DNA of 18,788 bases. It comes from JBFMGS01 sp040752635 (lineage in GTDB: Bacteria > Bacillota > SHA-98 > UBA4971). Under the pieces are notes generated by a model. That model was not told where the DNA came from. It ran no database searches and saw only the letters and a program-made list of their open reading frames with translations. Of this stretch, positions 7,109 to 14,920 are shown piece by piece; position 1 is the stretch's first letter; each line of letters starts with the position of its first letter. The stretch is from NCBI GenBank assembly GCA_040752635.1, contig JBFMGS010000044.1, forward strand, positions 1-18,788, in the 5' to 3' direction. Made by a program: the position numbers and the translations under genes.

Positions 7109-8349
7109 TTACTCTGCCCAACGGTGGCAGCGCACGACGTGCCCGGGCGACGCTTCGATCACATCGGGCTCCTGTTCCCTGCAAATCGGCAAAGCTCTTG
7201 GACAACGCGAGTGGAAGCTGCAACCCTTTGGACCGTCCATCGGGCTTGGAATCTCGCCCTCCACGAGCTCGACCCGTGGCCGGAGAGCTTCTTCTTCGGG
7301 GAGGATTACAGGGACCGACGCAAGCAGGGTTTGGGTGTACGGGTGCAACGGTTCCCGAAACACCTCGGGCGTAGCGGCGGCTTCCACGATCCTGCCGAGG
7401 TACATGACTGCGGTGCGATTAGCCACATTGCGCATCAGGCTCAAGTCATGGGATATGAACAGGTAAGAGAGGCACAATCGCTCCTGCAGCCTAAGGAGAA
7501 GCTTTACTATCTTGGCTTGCACAGAGACATCGAGCGCAGAAGTGGGCTCGTCAAGGACTATGAATGAAGGCTCGCAAGCGAGCGCCCGTGCGATCGCAAC
7601 CCTCTGCTTCTGGCCTCCGCTCATGGAACGCGGGAGCTTATCTGCAAAGTCCTGCGGCAACTCCACCATAGCCAGGAGTTCGGCGACCCGCTCGCCGTAA
7701 TACTTTCTGCCCGCCCCCGGTTGATACAGCCTCAAGGGAAGCTCCAGCGTCTGGCGTACTGTTCGCCGGGGGTTCAAGGACGAGGCCGGGTCCTGGAACA
7801 CCATCTGGATGTGTCGGCGGAACCTGCGAAACTCCGATAGGGAGGGTCCGACCACCTCGCCCCGAAAACGTATCTCGCCTTCAGTCGGCGCAAGAAGCCC
7901 GACCACAAGCCGTCCCACGGTGGTCTTGCCGGAGCCCGACTCTCCAACCAACCCAAGGATCTCGCCCTCGCTGACCTCGAGATCGACCCCGTCAACCGCT
8001 CGGACAGACCCCATATTCCTTTGCAGAATGCCCGCGCGGACGGGAAAGTACTTGCGCAGGNNNNNNNNNNNNNNNNNNNNNNNNNNNNNNNNNNNNNNNN
8101 NNNNNNNNNNNNNNNNNNNNNNNNNNNNNNNNNNNNNNNNNNNNNNNNNNNNNNNNNNNNGCCCGACTCTCCAACCAACCCAAGGATCTCGCCCTCGCTG
8201 ACCTCGAGATCGACCCCGTCAACCGCTCGGACAGACCCCATATTCCTTTGCAGAATGCCCGCGCGGACGGGAAAGTACTTGCGCAGGCCCTCCACTCTCA
8301 ACATAACAGACCCCGCCCCCTTGACCCGTTCTGGAATGGTCGGCTCCAT
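7109..8349 (-). CDS. OppF/DppF-type peptide ABC transporter ATP-binding protein, split by an assembly gap
   Basis: The ATPase energises a Dpp/Opp importer at the cytoplasmic face. As written it is interrupted by 100 N and a repeated 127-bp segment; deleting one repeat copy plus the N run (227 bp) restores a continuous 337-residue frame from the ATG at 8349. Reconstructed motifs: Walker A GESGSGKT (60-67), Q-loop in MVFQDPASSLNP, signature MSGGQKQRVAIARAL (from 167), Walker B FIVLDEP (187-193) and the C-terminal oligopeptide-transporter domain with its cysteine-containing CSFHSRCP segment. The start has AGGTG 8 nt upstream and lies 11 nt after the partner ATPase stop. The right-hand part (8161-8349) and left-hand part (7109-8060) are out of frame only because 227 is not a multiple of three; I regard the gene as intact. 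Confidence 0.92.
7934..8060. repeat. First copy of exact 127-bp direct repeat flanking the gap (contig end overlap)
   Basis: Identical base for base to 8161-8287, ending exactly at the first N. It lies within the OppF-like ATPase and covers the Walker A region. Its length equals a standard assembler k-mer (127), so I read it as the overlapping end of a contig rather than a biological duplication. Confidence 0.95.
8061..8160. other. Scaffold gap of 100 N
   Basis: Exactly 100 unresolved bases, the usual placeholder for a gap of unknown size. The identical 127-bp flanks and the intact protein obtained when the gap and one flank are removed indicate that no sequence is really missing. Confidence 0.98.
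8161..8287. repeat. Second copy of exact 127-bp direct repeat flanking the gap (contig end overlap)
   Basis: Begins at the first base after the N run and is identical to 7934-8060. See that entry; removal of either copy with the N run restores the reading frame. Confidence 0.95.
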
Positions 8350-8360
8350 GTTCCATGCAC

Positions 8361-9401
8361 CTACTTATCCAGCCAGTGGCAGGCAACAGTGTGATCGCAG
8401 GACACGAGGGTAAGATCGGGCTTCTCCTCGTGACAGCGAACATCCGCCCTCGCACAGCGGGTTGCAAACCGGCAAGCGGGCATGGATGACAGATAATCGG
8501 GAACGCTTCCCTCGATTCCCTCTGACAACCCTCCGCCGCTCAAGCGGGGCACAGATGCGAGGAGACCCTGAGTGTAGGGGTGGCGGGGATCAGAGAAAAG
8601 CTCGAGCGTAGGGCCTGATTCGACAACGGTGCCAGCGTACATCACATACAGCCTATCGGTGGTCTCCCGCACGGCTCCCAGGTTGTGAGTTATCATGATG
8701 ATGGCGATATTTCCCTTTATGACCAGGCGGTCAAGGAGCCTCAGAATCTGCGCCTGAGTGGTTACGTCAAGGGCAGTGCCAGGCTCGTCGGCGATGAGAA
8801 GCTCGGGCTGGTTGGCAAGAGCCATGGCGATGAGCACGCGCTGACGCATTCCCCCACTAAGCTGGAACGGGTAGCTGTTCAACACACGCTCGGGATCGGG
8901 CAGGCCTACATGCGCCAGGACTTCCAGGGCCTTCTTGCGTGCCGCCGCTTTTGCCTTCCGACCCAACCGGAGGCGAAATCGGCTTCGGGCGCCCATGTGG
9001 CACGACCACCCTAGAATGTCCTCCAGTTGCTGGCCGATGGTGAAGACCGGGTTCAGCGAGGACATGGGATCCTGAAAGATCATGGCCACTTCCTTACCGG
9101 TGACCCGACGGCGGGCGAGCCGATCCATTCCCAGGAGATTTGTCCCCTTGTAGAGAATCGCGCCGCTCGTGACCCTGGTCCGCCTCGCCGGCAGTAGGCC
9201 CATGACGGCTCTCATAGTAAGGGTTTTCCCGCACCCGGTCTCTCCGACGACTCCGACCTTTTCTCCCCTGAAGACACACATGTTTACGCCGTCCAGCACG
9301 CGCGCAACGCCGGCAAAGCGCTCGAACTCAAGGCCGAGGTTCTGCACTTCCAGTATGGGCTCTCGCACCTGCGTCTCGTTAGAGGTCAACGTCAAGCACA
9401 T
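8361..9401 (-). CDS. OppD/DppD-type peptide ABC transporter ATP-binding protein
   Basis: A 346-residue ATPase, partner of the OppF-like protein. Walker A is GETGCGKT (53-60), Q-loop Q110 in MIFQDPMSSLNP, signature LSGGMRQRV (from 181), Walker B LLIADEP (201-207) and H-loop H239 in MITHN. The D-loop region reads DEPGTALD where DEPTTALD or DEPTSALD is usual. A basic insertion (about residues 132-157, rich in R and K) sits between the Q-loop and the signature. The C-terminal tail has cysteines C310, C316, C323 and C341 in the spacing seen in DppD/OppD proteins, where an iron-sulfur cluster has been described for some members. The 5' end overlaps the permease gene by 23 bp; the ATG at 9401 has GAGGG too close, and an in-frame TTG two codons later is better spaced, so the start is uncertain. 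Confidence 0.93.
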   Translation of the reverse strand: MCLTLTSNETQVREPILEVQNLGLEFERFAGVARVLDGVNMCVFRGEKVGVVGETGCGKTLTMRAVMGLLPARRTRVTSGAILYKGTNLLGMDRLARRRVTGKEVAMIFQDPMSSLNPVFTIGQQLEDILGWSCHMGARSRFRLRLGRKAKAAARKKALEVLAHVGLPDPERVLNSYPFQLSGGMRQRVLIAMALANQPELLIADEPGTALDVTTQAQILRLLDRLVIKGNIAIIMITHNLGAVRETTDRLYVMYAGTVVESGPTLELFSDPRHPYTQGLLASVPRLSGGGLSEGIEGSVPDYLSSMPACRFATRCARADVRCHEEKPDLTLVSCDHTVACHWLDK

Positions 9402-10305
9402 CCCTCAAGCCGTCTGCGAACCAGTTCAGTCCGAAGATGAGTAACAGAATTGCGAGCGACGGGAAGACCGACAGCCACCAATAGGTCGGAAGATAGGTCG
9501 CCCCCTTCGCGACCATGGTGCCCAGCGCCGGGGCTGGGGGCTTAACTCCCAGCCCGAGAAAGCTCAAGCCCGCGCCCACCTCTGTGACAAAGGCGGCGTC
9601 AAGCGCAGTCTTCACCAGTATGGGAGCGGCGCAGTTGGGCAAGAGCTCCCGAAACATGATGTGAAAGCCGCTCGCCCCGGTAATGCGGGCAGCATCGACA
9701 TACTCCTCGTTTTTCAGGGAGACTACCAGACTGTGGATCAACCTGGCGTGCCACGTCCACCAAATGGCAACCAGGGCTATCATAGTGTGGCCAAGGTCCG
9801 TTCCGAGGACAGCGCTTACCGCCAGCGCCGCTGCAAGGGCAGGCAGCGAGAGAACGATGTCCGTGGCGCGCATCACCAGAGTTTCGACCCAGCCGCCGTA
9901 GTAACCCGCAACGAGGCCCAGGAGGACGCCTATCGGGACACTGATGCCCAGAACAACCACCACGAGAATGAGCGAAAACCTGTAGCCGAAGACCGTCCGC
10001 GTGAAGATGTCCCGCCCGACTTCGTCGGTGCCAAACCAGTGCTTGGCACTAGGTGGCTTGAAGGCCTCGGCAAAGTTGACATAGACTCCAGCGTGCTCGG
10101 GATACGGCGTCACATACGGGGCAAGGGCCGTGGAAAGAAGAATGACCACAAGGAGGACCAGCCCGACGATGGAGGCCCTATTCTGAGAAAACCGGTACCA
10201 AACCTTCGCCAGGCTCGTGGAAGCCCGGGTTCGTCCCTGAATGCTGGAGGCATTACGTTGTCCGGGGGCGTTACGCTGTAACATGCCGAACACTTCAGCT
10301 TTCAC
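9379..10305 (-). CDS. DppC/OppC-type peptide ABC transporter permease
   Basis: A 308-residue inner-membrane permease of the binding-protein-dependent transport family. An N-terminal cytoplasmic segment of about 35 residues precedes the first membrane helix (ASIVGLVLLVVILLSTALA); further helices follow, including LILVVVVLGISVPIGVLLG. The EAA-like coupling loop is visible in EYVDAARITGASGFHIMFRE. The GTG start overlaps the preceding permease stop by 4 bp (GTGA), a classical sign of translational coupling. It pairs with the DppB-like protein to form the channel. The motif KHWFGTDEVGRDIFTR near residue 93 is characteristic of the DppC group. Substrate cannot be inferred beyond peptide, nickel or related compounds. 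Confidence 0.94.
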   Translation of the reverse strand: MKAEVFGMLQRNAPGQRNASSIQGRTRASTSLAKVWYRFSQNRASIVGLVLLVVILLSTALAPYVTPYPEHAGVYVNFAEAFKPPSAKHWFGTDEVGRDIFTRTVFGYRFSLILVVVVLGISVPIGVLLGLVAGYYGGWVETLVMRATDIVLSLPALAAALAVSAVLGTDLGHTMIALVAIWWTWHARLIHSLVVSLKNEEYVDAARITGASGFHIMFRELLPNCAAPILVKTALDAAFVTEVGAGLSFLGLGVKPPAPALGTMVAKGATYLPTYWWLSVFPSLAILLLIFGLNWFADGLRDVLDVDL

Positions 10306-11327
10306 TCTTGTGACGCCTTCAGGCGGATCCGCGGGTCGAAGACACCCATGAGCATGTCAACTACGAGGTTAACCGTGACAAACGCCGCGCCGATAACCAG
10401 GACTACCCCCATCAGGGCGTTCAAGTCCTTCTTGAGCAGCGCCGTCACTCCGTATTTGGCCATCCCCGGCCACGAGAACACGTTCTCGATGAGAAAAGCG
10501 TTTCCAAAGAGCGACGCGAACGTCAGGCCGATCACCTGGAGCGTCGGAATGAACGCGGGTTTGAGGATGTACTTGAAGGTTACCAGGTGATCGGGCACTC
10601 CGTAAGACCGCGCCACCTGGATGAAATCCTTGTTCTCGATCTCGAGCATGCTTGACCTTGTAATGCGGATCGTCTGACCGACCCCCGCAAACGATAACGC
10701 AAGCGACGGCAGGAGCATGTGCGAGCAGGCATCTTTCAGGAGCGACCAGTTCCCGGCCCGCAAGCTGTCAACAAGCAGAAACCCGCTCGCCAGCTCCGGT
10801 ACAACCATATGGGATGAGAGCCGCCCGGTGACAGGAAACCAGCCGAGACCGTATCCGAATACCAGCTGAAAGGCCAAACCCACAATGAACCCGGGGGTCA
10901 CCACCGCTGCAGAACTGAATACCTTAATCGCATTGTCAATCCAGGTGTCCTTATTCACCGCGGCGAGCGCCCCGAGGGGTATCCCCAGGACTATGACCCA
11001 AAGAATGGTGACCGTTATCAACTCTGTAGTTGCCGGAAGATGTTCCGCCAGGTCTAGCCGCACATCGCGTTCGGAGATGAACGACTTCCCGAAATTGCCA
11101 TGAACCAGATTGACCAGATAGCGACCGTACTGAGCCGGAAGAGGGCGGTCCAGGCCCATTTCAATTTGCAGGCGCCGCACCTGCTCCTGCGTAGCGTACG
11201 GCCCCAGAGCCATCCGGGCTGGATCTCCGGGCAGGACCCGGGAAATGAGAAAGATCACAACCGATAGCCCCAGAAGGACGATCAGCGAATACAGCGCTCT
11301 CCGCGCCAGGTAAGCGACGTAGTGCAT
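10302..11327 (-). CDS. DppB/OppB-type peptide ABC transporter permease
   Basis: A 341-residue permease with the typical DppB opening (YLARRALYSLIVLLGLSVVI) followed by the periplasmic PGDPA motif, GNFGKSF and several membrane helices. The coupling loop is in DFIQVARSYGVPDHLVTFKY. I chose the ATG at 11327 because the protein then begins like other family members and an AGGAAGG-like site lies about 11 nt upstream; the longer frame from a GTG at 11354 adds nine residues without family character. It is separated from the solute-binding protein gene by 113 nt containing a perfect hairpin, which probably sets a lower expression level for the membrane components. Confidence 0.94.
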   Translation of the reverse strand: MHYVAYLARRALYSLIVLLGLSVVIFLISRVLPGDPARMALGPYATQEQVRRLQIEMGLDRPLPAQYGRYLVNLVHGNFGKSFISERDVRLDLAEHLPATTELITVTILWVIVLGIPLGALAAVNKDTWIDNAIKVFSSAAVVTPGFIVGLAFQLVFGYGLGWFPVTGRLSSHMVVPELASGFLLVDSLRAGNWSLLKDACSHMLLPSLALSFAGVGQTIRITRSSMLEIENKDFIQVARSYGVPDHLVTFKYILKPAFIPTLQVIGLTFASLFGNAFLIENVFSWPGMAKYGVTALLKKDLNALMGVVLVIGAAFVTVNLVVDMLMGVFDPRIRLKASQE

Positions 11328-11372
11328 GGCGGCCCTGCCTTCCTGCCCCAACACTAAGCCTAAATCGAGTCA

Positions 11373-11392
11373 GGGAGGCCTTGAGGCCTCCC
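11373..11392 (-). promoter_or_regulatory. Intercistronic stem-loop between binding protein and permease genes
   Basis: GGGAGGCC-TTGA-GGCCTCCC is a perfect 8-bp stem with a 4-nt loop in the gap after the solute-binding protein. No T-tract follows on the minus strand, so it is not a standard terminator. Such hairpins commonly protect the 3' end of binding-protein mRNA or partly attenuate readthrough, giving an excess of binding protein over permease. Confidence 0.6.
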
Positions 11393-11440
11393 GACCCGCA
11401 GACTCCGTTCACCTACTCCAAATACATAACACCTGGAATG

Positions 11441-13006
11441 CTACTTCTCAACCCACATCTTGTGGAAGTCGTATTCGAAGCTCATCACCGGCACAAACTC
11501 GAAACCTTTAACCCAGTTATGCATCGCATACCGCTTTGGAAGCGAGTAAATGAAGATATCTGGGGCCAGATCAACCAGCTTGTGCTGGATGTCGCTGTAA
11601 ATCTTGTTACGTTTCTTCGGATCGACTTCGGTACGACCCTGCTCGATGAGTTTGTCGATTTCCTCGTTCTGCAGCCACTCCATGGACATCCAGGTGCCCA
11701 CGGCGCTGGAGTGGTAGGCTGTGTACAGATAGTTGTCTGGATCTGGATAGTTAGCAGCGCTGAATACAGCAGTTACATGAGGTGTAGTCTCGACTTTTGC
11801 TGCAAGATCGGTGATCCGGCCCCAAGTTTCAGGTTGCAACACAACGTTTATGCCAATCTCGGCCATATTCGCCTGGAAGAGGAGAGCCAGCTTCTCTTCC
11901 AGCGCAAATCCCTGAACGTAACAGAAATTGATGGTGAGGTCTCCGGGCTTGTATCCGCTCTGGGCCAACTCCGCTCTAGCCTTGTTCAAGTCGCGCTTGA
12001 ACTGCGGCGTGGTGGGGTCAAAGCCGGGTATTGACGGCGGAATCGGTCCGCGCGCCTGCTCCGCTCCCGGGTCGATCTGCCGGATGAACGCGCCGTAATC
12101 GAACGCCCACGCTAGAGCTCGTCGTACATGCACATTATCCACGGGGCGCTTCTTAGTATTGATCTTCAAGTAGAATGCTTCGCCCGAAAGCGCCTTCTTC
12201 ACGGTTATGCCCTTCAACTGCTCCAGTGCAGCGTACGTTTCGAGAGCTCGATAGTGGTCGGCGATGGTCAGCGCGCCGGTCTTCATCTCAGCCAGAACCG
12301 TCGCTTCGTTATAGACCTCCTTTATCCGGACTTCGTCGATGGCGCTGTCTCGCCACCCCTTGAAGTAATCGCTGAACCTTGCGAGCACGATCTCGGTTCC
12401 CCTGGTCCAGCTCTTCAGCGTGTACGCTCCGGAACCCGCATCCGCGTTCAAGAGCCAGTCCTGCCCGTAGTCCCCGAACTCGCCGTAGTTGCCGGCCTTC
12501 TTATGTTCCAGAATAGCGGCCCTGTTCACCACTGCAAGCCACGGGAGCGTGGACAGGAACGGGGCAAAGGATTTCTTCAGCTCAAATACTACTGTATACT
12601 TGTCCTTCACTTTGACGTCCTTGATGAGGTCCGCCCAAAGCCACGAGTAACCGGAGTTGAGCGCGAGCACGCGCTGCATGGAAAATCTGACGTCCTCTGC
12701 TGTAAGCTCGCGGCCGTCATGAAACTTTATGCCCGTGTTCAGGAAAAAAGTGTAAGACTTCCCGTCGGGTGAGATGGTCCAGCTCTTAGCGATCAACCCC
12801 TCCATTGTGCCGTCGGCCTTTGGAGTCACGAGGCTGTCGTAAAGGTTCACCATGGTCAAGGCTTCTGTCCAGTCCGTAACCTTAGCCGGGTCGATTGTTC
12901 CGATTTCCTGGTTGATGCTCATCGTCACAACGTTCTTCGCAGCCACGGCTACGCCGCTCAAGGTGAGCAGGACAACTACAAGTAGCACTAAAACCAGCCT
13001 TTTCAT
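11441..13006 (-). CDS. Family 5 extracellular solute-binding protein (peptide/nickel type)
   Basis: A 521-residue binding protein for the adjacent Dpp/Opp-type importer. After the signal sequence come the family markers: IGTIDPAKVTDWTEALTMVNLYDSL, the MEGLIAKSWTISPDGKSYTF segment and FHDGRELTAEDVRFSMQRVL. The start is the ATG at 13006 with GGAGG 9 nt upstream; the frame continues to 13129 but those 41 extra residues are basic and non-homologous. The signal sequence (MKRLVLVLLVVVLLTLSGVA, then VAAKN) has no lipobox cysteine, so the protein seems to be secreted by signal peptidase I or held by an uncleaved anchor, unlike most binding proteins of single-membrane Bacillota. First gene of the transport module proper; ligand not predictable from sequence. 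Confidence 0.93.
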   Translation of the reverse strand: MKRLVLVLLVVVLLTLSGVAVAAKNVVTMSINQEIGTIDPAKVTDWTEALTMVNLYDSLVTPKADGTMEGLIAKSWTISPDGKSYTFFLNTGIKFHDGRELTAEDVRFSMQRVLALNSGYSWLWADLIKDVKVKDKYTVVFELKKSFAPFLSTLPWLAVVNRAAILEHKKAGNYGEFGDYGQDWLLNADAGSGAYTLKSWTRGTEIVLARFSDYFKGWRDSAIDEVRIKEVYNEATVLAEMKTGALTIADHYRALETYAALEQLKGITVKKALSGEAFYLKINTKKRPVDNVHVRRALAWAFDYGAFIRQIDPGAEQARGPIPPSIPGFDPTTPQFKRDLNKARAELAQSGYKPGDLTINFCYVQGFALEEKLALLFQANMAEIGINVVLQPETWGRITDLAAKVETTPHVTAVFSAANYPDPDNYLYTAYHSSAVGTWMSMEWLQNEEIDKLIEQGRTEVDPKKRNKIYSDIQHKLVDLAPDIFIYSLPKRYAMHNWVKGFEFVPVMSFEYDFHKMWVEK

Positions 13007-13082
13007 ATACTCTCGCCTCCTCATCCTTCTCCTCTGTTCATTTGAGAGACCAGCACCGCGACCACCAACACGACCCTGTCCT

Positions 13083-13117
13083 AGCAATCGAGCGGCAAGT
13101 CTTCGAGCAACCGAGCG
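13083..13117. repeat. Imperfect direct repeat upstream of the solute-binding protein gene
   Basis: AGCAATCGAGCG (13083-13094) and AGCAACCGAGCG (13106-13117) match at 11 of 12 bases and are spaced 23 bp apart, about two helical turns. They lie in the 122-nt gap between the DUF1177 gene and the binding-protein start. This could be a regulator site, but I see no good promoter beside it, so the role is open. Confidence 0.4.
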
Positions 13118-13128
13118 ACAGGTCGCCA

Positions 13129-14064
13129 CTATGGTAATCCGAGTGTCTGGAGATGACTCATATCGCCATACCTTCTTCTTATCAGGGCGTATTCCTCGGG
13201 GTCATAGAACCGGCAGTCACCGGCCCCAAAGGCCTTCGCCACCTCAATGCAGAATCGCACTGCCTGCTCCACGTCTGTCACCTGGGTCGCCCCCGTCGCG
13301 CATCCTGGAACCGGGACCTCTGCAGTGATAGCGAGCCCGACGGTGGGAGCCTTGGTCGCTGTCGAAGGCTGAAGTATGGAATTCAAATGGTAAAGACCGT
13401 TTCCGTATGGCGTAATATCCTGAGTAGTAATAGGCAAGACCACTGCAGGCTCGCCGGTGACAATTTGTAGCAACGACAACAGGTCTTCGCTCACCCTTAG
13501 AATGTAGCCTTCTTTAACCGTAGGTGAGATGGCAATGCCCCGCCTGTTTACAATCTGATTCCCCTTCGTTGTGTCCACTGAGATGATAGCATCCATACCG
13601 GGATCAACTTCATGCTCATTCATGGTACGAATGTCTACCGGCGAACCCATAAACGGGACCGGGTCATGGGGAAGCACCGGCGCGTTGGGACATATATGGG
13701 TAGAGATGATCACGTCGCCGGCAAGCCTGTCGCCCTTCTTTTGCATGTCCAAGAGCTTGAGCCCGGTTGCAAGAGCAGCCAACGCCCCATCTCCGTCAGA
13801 TACTAGCCCGATACGCTTCGGGCGCGCGCCGATGCCACCTAGCTGGCCTATGACGCCAAGAGTAGGGGCACTGCCGCCGCACGACTTACCTGCCGTGCCC
13901 GGAATCATGACCCTGATTAAATCCGTGGCCCCGTTCTCACTCTGAATCGTCTCTACTGAGATGTCACAGGCGCCTCTCTCTGCAAGGTACTTTTTTACAT
14001 CCTCACCGGTAACGACAGCGGAATCGAGTATCTCGTATATTTCGATGACTTGTTTGAAAGCCAT
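13129..14064 (-). CDS. DUF1177 domain-containing protein
   Basis: A 311-residue soluble protein whose opening (MAFKQVIEIYEILDSAVVTG) and central segment fit the uncharacterised DUF1177 family, with no signal peptide or membrane helix. Candidate ligand residues occur in order: D90 and D92 in SDGDG, H123 in STHICPNAP, H133-D134, N149-E150-H151-E152-D154 and D164 in ISVDTTKGN. The arrangement around SDGDGALAALATGLKLL, then ISVDTTKGN, then APTVGLAI recalls the core of M42/M28 aminopeptidases, but the usual EE pair after the second strand is not evident. The start ATG has GGAGG 7 nt upstream. It lies 34 nt after the racemase-like gene and 122 nt before the solute-binding protein, so a role in processing the transported compound is likely; function unproven. 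Confidence 0.88.
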   Translation of the reverse strand: MAFKQVIEIYEILDSAVVTGEDVKKYLAERGACDISVETIQSENGATDLIRVMIPGTAGKSCGGSAPTLGVIGQLGGIGARPKRIGLVSDGDGALAALATGLKLLDMQKKGDRLAGDVIISTHICPNAPVLPHDPVPFMGSPVDIRTMNEHEVDPGMDAIISVDTTKGNQIVNRRGIAISPTVKEGYILRVSEDLLSLLQIVTGEPAVVLPITTQDITPYGNGLYHLNSILQPSTATKAPTVGLAITAEVPVPGCATGATQVTDVEQAVRFCIEVAKAFGAGDCRFYDPEEYALIRRRYGDMSHLQTLGLP

Positions 14065-14098
14065 GCCGATGCCTCCAGAAGCGCTGCGCCCTCAACGT

Positions 14099-14767
14099 TT
14101 ACCCCGAAACCACGCCGAAGTTGCCAGAACGTATGGAATACCACGCTAGCAAACCGCTAGCAATAACCGGATCTATAACCCGCACTTTCAGCGCCTTTCG
14201 AATCTCACCCGCGATGCCGACAGTGGAAAAACCGGTACACCCGAGCAGAATAACCTCAGCCCCCTTCCGGACCAAAACCTCAGCCTCACGCAACGCGCAT
14301 GCTCTTCTCTCCTCGGAAAGGAGGTCAATCGTAGTCTTGACTCCTTCGGGCTTTCCTGCAGCAACAAGTGAGCCCTTCAGAATCCCGGCAACCGGCTCCG
14401 GCGGGCGATCCGTGATGCCGAGAACTCCAATGCGCTTGCTACAAGCCAGCGCAACCGCTGCACCCGCCGAACCAGACCCGATGACCGGGATGGAAAGGTG
14501 CCGTCGCAGCAGGTCTACTCCGGGATCCATCATGCAACTCACAACGACGGCCTCGGCTCCTTCCGCAGCCAACCCAAGGCCGACCTTGAGGATGTTAGGC
14601 ACAGCTAAGGCGAGCGTCTCTTGATCGTGGATGCCATTGGGCTGATTCGGGAGGCATCTCGATTCTACAGTCAGCCCAGGGAAGCTTGCTTCAATCAGAC
14701 GGCCATGGGCTTGAAGCAGCGCTTGATCAAGCAATGTTACAACTCTGATAAGGCCGATCTTGTGCAT
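14099..14767 (-). CDS. Asp/Glu/hydantoin racemase family protein
   Basis: A 222-residue cytoplasmic protein of the Asp/Glu racemase superfamily. The two catalytic cysteines expected for a cofactor-independent two-base racemase are present: C78 in VVVSCMMDPG and C177 in VILLGCTGFS. The opening KIGLIRVV and RIGVLGITD at the start of the second half fit the pseudo-symmetric two-domain fold. Possible activities are racemisation of Asp, Glu, a hydantoin or a related amino-acid derivative; AroM-like and maleate isomerase branches of the superfamily are alternatives. It is the first gene after the pucR terminator and has a candidate promoter; DUF1177, the binding protein and the importer follow on the same strand. 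The ribosome-binding site is weak (AGGG, 8 nt). Confidence 0.88.
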   Translation of the reverse strand: MHKIGLIRVVTLLDQALLQAHGRLIEASFPGLTVESRCLPNQPNGIHDQETLALAVPNILKVGLGLAAEGAEAVVVSCMMDPGVDLLRRHLSIPVIGSGSAGAAVALACSKRIGVLGITDRPPEPVAGILKGSLVAAGKPEGVKTTIDLLSEERRACALREAEVLVRKGAEVILLGCTGFSTVGIAGEIRKALKVRVIDPVIASGLLAWYSIRSGNFGVVSG

Positions 14768-14800
14768 TCTCTGTGCCCTAACTGTCTACAGATTTATCAT

Positions 14801-14830
14801 ATTCTAGCATCGTACGGAGTCGCGTTTCCA
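14801..14830 (-). promoter_or_regulatory. Candidate sigma-A promoter of the racemase-DUF1177-transporter cluster
   Basis: On the minus strand TGGAAA (14830-14825) and TAGAAT (14806-14801) are separated by 18 bp, 34 nt upstream of the racemase start. Four of six -35 and five of six -10 bases agree with consensus. It follows the pucR terminator directly, which is where the cluster promoter must lie if pucR is transcribed alone. An overlapping TATGAT is an alternative -10. Confidence 0.4.
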
Positions 14831-14844
14831 GTACCCGGATGCAT

Positions 14845-14885
14845 AAAAATACGTCGCCTGGTTGTGCATGGCGCACAACCAGGCG
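14845..14885 (-). terminator. Intrinsic terminator of the PucR-family gene
   Basis: A perfect 13-bp stem (14855-14867 with 14873-14885, CGCCTGGTTGTGC with its complement) with a 5-nt loop is followed on the minus strand by ACGTATTTTT. It lies 36 nt beyond the regulator stop codon and separates regulator and catabolic transcription units. Confidence 0.9.
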
Positions 14886-14920
14886 TGCACAAACCGTGAC
14901 CCACTTCTACTTCCCGTTCT

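Noticed and set aside
7934..8287. A true tandem duplication inside the ATPase gene.
   Set aside because: Exact identity, exact 127-bp length, a 100-N spacer and restoration of a perfect ATPase frame all point to assembly overlap.
7774..8349. A chimeric minus-strand frame running through the N gap in the OppF-like gene.
   Set aside because: It exists only because of the gap and the repeated contig ends; after the gap it reads the ATPase gene out of frame.
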